The position numbers and the translations under genes were made by a program. Below, piece after piece: positions 63,702 to 64,000 of a stretch of 64,000 bases of DNA (the first letter of the stretch is position 1; each line of letters opens with the position of its first letter). The notes beneath the pieces are model-generated. The model was not told where the DNA came from. It worked only from the letters and a program-made list of their open reading frames with translations, and made no database searches. The DNA is taken from assembly GCF_016920785.2 (NCBI RefSeq), contig NW_024609880.1, positions 48,880,296 through 48,944,295 on the forward strand, given 5' to 3'. The DNA is from Ixodes scapularis (lineage: Eukaryota; Arthropoda; Arachnida; Ixodida; Ixodidae).

Positions 63702-64000
63702 AACAACACAAAGTAACAATAGCACCACAATATGGCAATGGAACTGTAGAGGCCTTCGAAGAAAAAAAGCCGAACTCGCTCTTCGCATACAACAGACACA
63801 ACCCAAACCCGACATTATCCTGATACAGGAAGCCAACGGAGACCTCAACATCCCAGGTTACCAAAAGTTCACTCAACCCAGCATCTGCGTCACACCTAGG
63901 AAAAACAAAAAGCTACAACCGCCCAACACAGCTATTGCCCCAATCACAACGACAGCTACCTACGTAGCGAAGCAAATTCCATCCAACCAAATCAACACCG
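63694..64000 (+). CDS. LINE-C ORF2, start of EEP endonuclease (runs off window)
   Basis: Begins at ATG 63694 in a different frame, sharing ATGAATAA with the ORF1 stop (8-nt overlap). The visible 102 residues contain TIWQWNCRGLRRKKAELALR and PDIILIQEANGDLNIPGY, the N and E blocks of an apurinic/apyrimidinic-type endonuclease that nicks target DNA for target-primed reverse transcription. RT should follow outside the window. The overlap suggests translation by termination-reinitiation or shunting. That is inference. Confidence 0.88.
   Translation, partial: MNKTTQSNNSTTIWQWNCRGLRRKKAELALRIQQTQPKPDIILIQEANGDLNIPGYQKFTQPSICVTPRKNKKLQPPNTAIAPITTTATYVAKQIPSNQINT

Larger units (their letters stand above)
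61719..64000 (+). mobile_element. LINE-C: non-LTR retrotransposon, 5' part
   Basis: Starts GGAAGACGACGAAGTG at the exact point where the 2.6-kb repeat breaks off, so this is probably the true 5' end. A ~384-base 5' UTR, ORF1 and the start of ORF2 are present. The element continues beyond the window. The target duplication would lie after its 3' end. Confidence 0.88.

Overview
This window is transposon-rich, intron-like eukaryotic DNA. I found no confidently recognisable host gene in it. Arthropod DNA, most likely from a tick, is an inference. It rests on the mix of LINEs, Penelope-like elements, hAT-, CACTA- and PIF-like short elements, long A/T and G homopolymers, and dispersed inverted repeats carrying AATGCGAAAGCATT-type ends. 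A 100-base assembly gap lies at 38999-39098. Many long open frames, above all those at 28-31 kb, come from stop-free tandem repeats and are not genes.

Left part (1-27.9 kb): two non-autonomous hAT-like copies (619-1814 and 6221-7394) each have a perfect but different 8-bp target duplication. A 2.64-kb repeat starting at 2243 has a sister copy at 59089. From 11.7 to 24.3 kb there are fold-back elements, small MITE-like repeats, three tandem ~470-bp repeats, an ACTCT-rich tandem array ending in a CACTA-like terminus at 22998, one decayed LINE RT piece and a tRNA-like SINE head. Two exon-like stretches (18733-18828, 21156-21551) are the only host-like coding candidates. A third hAT-like element (26023-27683) sits inside an older inverted-repeat element.

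Middle part (28.1-37.5 kb): the most unusual feature is a run of four direct modules (28141-31030) plus one inverted module (31395-31858). Each is bounded by inverted TTAGAGCGCAGCTCTT ends. The direct modules carry GTCACGTGAC palindromes flanking a ~66-bp minisatellite packed with TGACGTCA palindromes, about 40 by eye. Next comes a complete-looking Penelope-like retroelement (33097-37481) with ~315-bp direct pseudo-LTRs, an upstream SGNH/GDSL hydrolase ORF and an RT plus GIY-YIG ORF. It abuts the endonuclease part of a decayed CR1-like LINE.

Right part (39.6-64 kb): this is a stack of nested insertions. A dead LINE (LINE-B) is split by a 1.75-kb TIR element (42353-44101) and by a hAT-like element whose two ends now lie 10.8 kb apart (45001-55845, TSD GGCAACAG). 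Inside that hAT are a small hAT (45738-46180), a Penelope-like remnant, a 5.4-kb LINE (LINE-A, 47084-52505) inserted in the remnant with an 11-bp duplication, and a CACTA-like element (52619-55795, TSD TA) that itself contains MITEs. Downstream, an LTR-retrotransposon-like gag region (56514-59088) is interrupted by the second 2.6-kb repeat. That repeat is interrupted in turn at 61718 by LINE-C, whose ORF1 is intact and whose ORF2 runs off the window.

In several places an uninterrupted copy of the same sequence elsewhere in the window acts as an empty-site control, so the order of insertion can be read directly.
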